Shown one piece after another: positions 61,561 through 64,000 of a stretch of DNA of 64,000 nt (positions are counted from its first letter, which is position 1; each line of letters starts with the position of its first letter). The stretch covers positions 62,001-126,000 of the forward strand of contig RXID01014983.1 of NCBI GenBank assembly GCA_005019695.1, given 5' to 3'. Position numbers and translations under genes: made by a program. The DNA is from Trichopus zeylanicus subsp. travancoricus (Eukaryota > Streptophyta > Magnoliopsida > Dioscoreales > Dioscoreaceae). The notes beneath the pieces were generated by a model. It saw nothing but the letters and a program-made list of their open reading frames with translations. It had not been told where the DNA came from and did not search any database.

Positions 61561-61879
61561 AATGCACTAGCTGATGTGTCTAAGGTTCTCACATTGCTAT
61601 ATACTTGGTGAAGGTGTTGACCTCGACATTCTACCCTCAAGGGATGTGGATAAACTCCATCATCTCAATTTGTTTGACCAAACTCTTTGAAATATGGAGG
61701 TACTTGGTTAGAACTAGATCATTGGATTTGAAGTTGCCCAATACTTGATTAACTATCAATTGAGAGTCATTGTGGACTTGCAAGCACTGAGCTTCTACTA
61801 AGTTGGTGATAGGGATGGCAGTGGAGTGATATGTGGCTATGGCCCCCTATTGTTGGATAGTGTACCCCGGTGGGTATAA

Positions 61880-62080
61880 TTAGGCATCCTTTAAAGATGA
61901 AGGGCTATTAGATTCAGTTGTTGGAGGGGCTTAAGAGCTTTATACTCAGTCATATTATTGGAGATGAGAAAGTAGAGCATGATAGAGTACTTGACTACTT
62001 CACTATTTGGGCATCCAAGAATGATGCCGGTGTTGTTGCCTTGCTCAGAAGTAGAGCTATCACCTTTGCTGTCCACCTTT
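61880..62080 (-). pseudogene. second (archaeal-type) RNase H remnant
   Basis: MDSKGDSSTSEQGNNTGIIL, then SEVVKYSIMLYFLISNNMTE and YKAL correspond to the DG-S-N-x-GSGAGI ... EYALRFSFPASNNEAEYEAL pattern of the extra aRNase H domain of Tat elements. Key acidic residues are partly conserved. It sits between the first RNase H and integrase, as expected. Confidence 0.7.
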
Positions 62081-62269
62081 CTTTTGGAGCAAGTATGATA
62101 GGTGGAGGTTTAGAAATTTCAGTCATGAAATCTACATGAGCTTGGACATTGATAGTTGTTCGAGGATAATATTAGATGTTGAACTAGCTGAGTTCGATCA
62201 TACTCTTCATGAGTCTTCCTAATATTTTTTGCTATTGCAAGGTTTGGTGTAGGGGCTAATTTTTTATCA

Positions 62270-62505
62270 CCACTATGTTATGGCTATAACTTTTTAGAAG
62301 AGAGGACTACTGCATATGTGAGCTTTTTGACTAGAAAATATTGAGCCTCATCTCCCCTCAAGATATGACTTATGTAAAAAATAGAAAATTGTAAGTTATT
62401 GTGAATGCTAATTAGTATGAAACTTGGAGTTTGTATGTTTGTTGTAGCATAGAGGTAGAGTGTTTCTTTTGGAATTAGCTTCACAAGGAGAGGGGGAGAG
62501 GACAA
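62270..62505 (-). pseudogene. first RNase H remnant of the gypsy element
   Basis: LYLYATTNIQTPSFILI, then ISHILRGDEAQYFLVKKLTY and AVVLSSKKL match the usual YLAVS...VYYTSRALRGAEERYPPMEKL...ALV-ARKL block of gypsy RNase H. The preceding RT ends with a palm-to-connection segment at 62,550-62,780. Confidence 0.75.
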
Positions 62506-62509
62506 GTAT

Positions 62510-63600
62510 TGCTTGGGATTAACAACGGCTTAATTGCACTACTCATCCTACTAAAAATCATTTTTCTTTTTTAGGACTTTAAAGAAGGGAAGGTACCACT
62601 CTCCTGACTTTGATAGGAAGTAAGAGAGGGATGTGATGTGGCCATTGAGGTGTAAAACTCTCTTAATGGATGTTTGTAGTTCCATCTCCAAGATTGCTTG
62701 GAACTTCTTTGGGTTGGTTTTGATACTCCTTTTTGAAACCATGATGCCAAGGAACTTACCAGATACAACACCAAAGACATATTTCTCTAGATTGGGCTTA
62801 GGCGGTTGTGCCTAAGAGAGTCAAAAGTCTTGATGAGGTTAGCAAGATGCTCCTTAATTTGGAGACTTTTGACAAGCATGTCATTGAAAGACTTCTATAT
62901 TTTTGCTTAGCTAGTGCCAAAAGACTTTATCCACCATGCACTAGTAGGTGGCCACTGCATTCTTAAGGCCGAAAAGCATCATAATATAATAATATGTACC
63001 TATGTGGGTAAAGAACATTGTCTTCTTCTTGTGCTCTGGGTCCATGCATATTTGGTGGTAGCCGAAGAAGGAGTCGATTAAGCTTAGCAATTTCTAATCG
63101 AATATGGAATTAATGGGTTGATTGATCTTAGGAAAGGAACAGTTGTCTTTGGAGCATGCTTGATTCAGATCATTGATGTTGATACACATATGCCACTTTT
63201 TGTTAGCTTTCTTGAGTAGAGCATCATGTTGGCTAGCCATTCGAGATAGTAGACTTTTTGGATGAAGCATGTGGCAAGTAGCTTTGTTGTTTCAACAGTG
63301 ATGGTCATATGGCATTCTGAGGCTAAGTGTCTCCTTCTTTGCCTTACATGCATAGATTCAAATGAGATGTTGAGTCTCTGTTGGGAGAAGTTTGGATCTA
63401 TGTCGACAATATATAAAATGGCCATGTAAAGACATTTTGGTTCATTGATAGGAATTAAGTGAGGTGCAAAAGCAGATCTTTAGCTATATTAAGAGTCCTT
63501 TGTCTCGCTGCATCAAGGTTCATAGTGATAATTGTTTCTACTAGGACTCAACATGCATTTGATGAGTTTGATGACATCAACCCCCAACTATTTTTTTTGG
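62510..63600 (-). pseudogene. Ty3/gypsy reverse transcriptase remnant (Tat type)
   Basis: Reading on the minus strand from 63,600: MNQNVFTW (for NQDVFAW), VDIDPNFSQQRLNI, HVRQRRRHLASE (for VRQKRRGFAPER), and ATCFIQKVYYLEWLANMMLY (for AGFIRDVHYPEWLANVVLV). Then come the MLFGLKNAVATYQCMV block near 62,930-62,980 and a catalytic region read as VFNDMLVKS. Stops and frameshifts are frequent. Fewer than 250 bp separate it from the 5' LTR, so gag and protease are missing. Confidence 0.82.
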
Positions 63601-63832
63601 GAGGGCTGTGAATTTGGGGCTGCTTGGTAAGCCCTTGAGTTCTCTTTGCCTAAGTAGGAGTGAGTTGCTGTTGGGTGCTTACATGCAATGTCTTCGCCCC
63701 CACAAAGTTGATTGTTGAGAAGACAATCTCAGAGTGTGAGAGGTTTGTTTGGGAGTGCCTAGCACCTATGTGTCATGCTCGCTCAATGCAGAGTAAGAGC
63801 TGGAGCACAACTCTTTCTCTAGTGTCAAATGA
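63601..63832 (-). other. leader of the gypsy element with possible primer-binding site
   Basis: Immediately inside the 5' LTR, on the minus strand, the sequence reads ttTGACACTAGAGAAAGAG, in the position of a primer-binding site. I cannot assign the tRNA with certainty. A normal element would have several hundred bp of leader and then gag here. Confidence 0.4.
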
Positions 63833-64000
63833 TGGAGCATGAGATTAGAGGTGGTTATGGTTAGTCCTTCTTCTAGTACCAAAGGATGAAAAAGAGCATT
63901 CTAGGCATTTTCTGATTCATAGGTAGATGTGAAACTTGAGGATAAAGAGATGATGCTCTAGTTGTTATAATTATTGGTTCATGCTCTGGGCCATGATGGT
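63833..64000 (-). repeat. 5' LTR (partial) of the Tat-type gypsy element
   Basis: Begins tgatggagcatgagattaga and aligns with 58213 onward in the same orientation. It is cut by the window end, so its length and outer border are unknown. Confidence 0.55.

Overview
The window is nuclear DNA of a flowering plant, very probably a monocot. The evidence is intron-bearing genes of plant-only families (a Lsi2-type silicon efflux carrier, a YODA-type MAPKKK, a PIP1 aquaporin) in an AT-rich background filled with typical plant transposons. The Lsi2 gene would suit a silica-accumulating commelinid such as a palm, but that placement is inference.

Layout. 1-3.8 kb: an AT-rich MITE-like element, then the Lsi2-like gene on the minus strand. 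3.8-8.3 kb: a decayed LINE reverse transcriptase, a cluster of TRIM elements (one nested inside an LTR of another), and a Ty3/gypsy reverse transcriptase remnant. 8.6-10.2 kb: a 1.6-kb Mutator-like element, almost wholly palindromic, with an exact 9-bp target duplication and a GC-rich gene fragment in both arms. 10.2-17.9 kb: mostly featureless AT-rich DNA plus a short RNase H1-N/viroplasmin-like domain. 17.9-23.2 kb: a dead hAT transposon with a 144-bp minisatellite near its 5' end. 24.5-35 kb: the YODA-type kinase gene, plus strand, eleven coding exons, with a SINE-like insertion in an intron. 36.8-38.4 kb: the PIP1 aquaporin, minus strand, four exons. 40.97-57.36 kb: a Ty1/copia complex that ends in eight tandem copies of a ~1,690-bp unit (gag/protease/GAG-pre-integrase remnant + LTR + ~210 bp of host flank). 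58.2-64 kb: a decayed Ty3/gypsy element of Tat type on the minus strand, running off the right edge.

Only three genes look intact, and nothing suggests they act as a unit: silicon efflux, developmental/stress MAPK signalling and water transport. The most unusual structures are the 13.5-kb tandem array built from a retrotransposon 3' half together with host flank, the palindromic Pack-MULE-like element, and the TRIM cluster. Exon borders were derived by hand from GT/AG sites, reading frame and family conservation; repeat borders were placed by eye.
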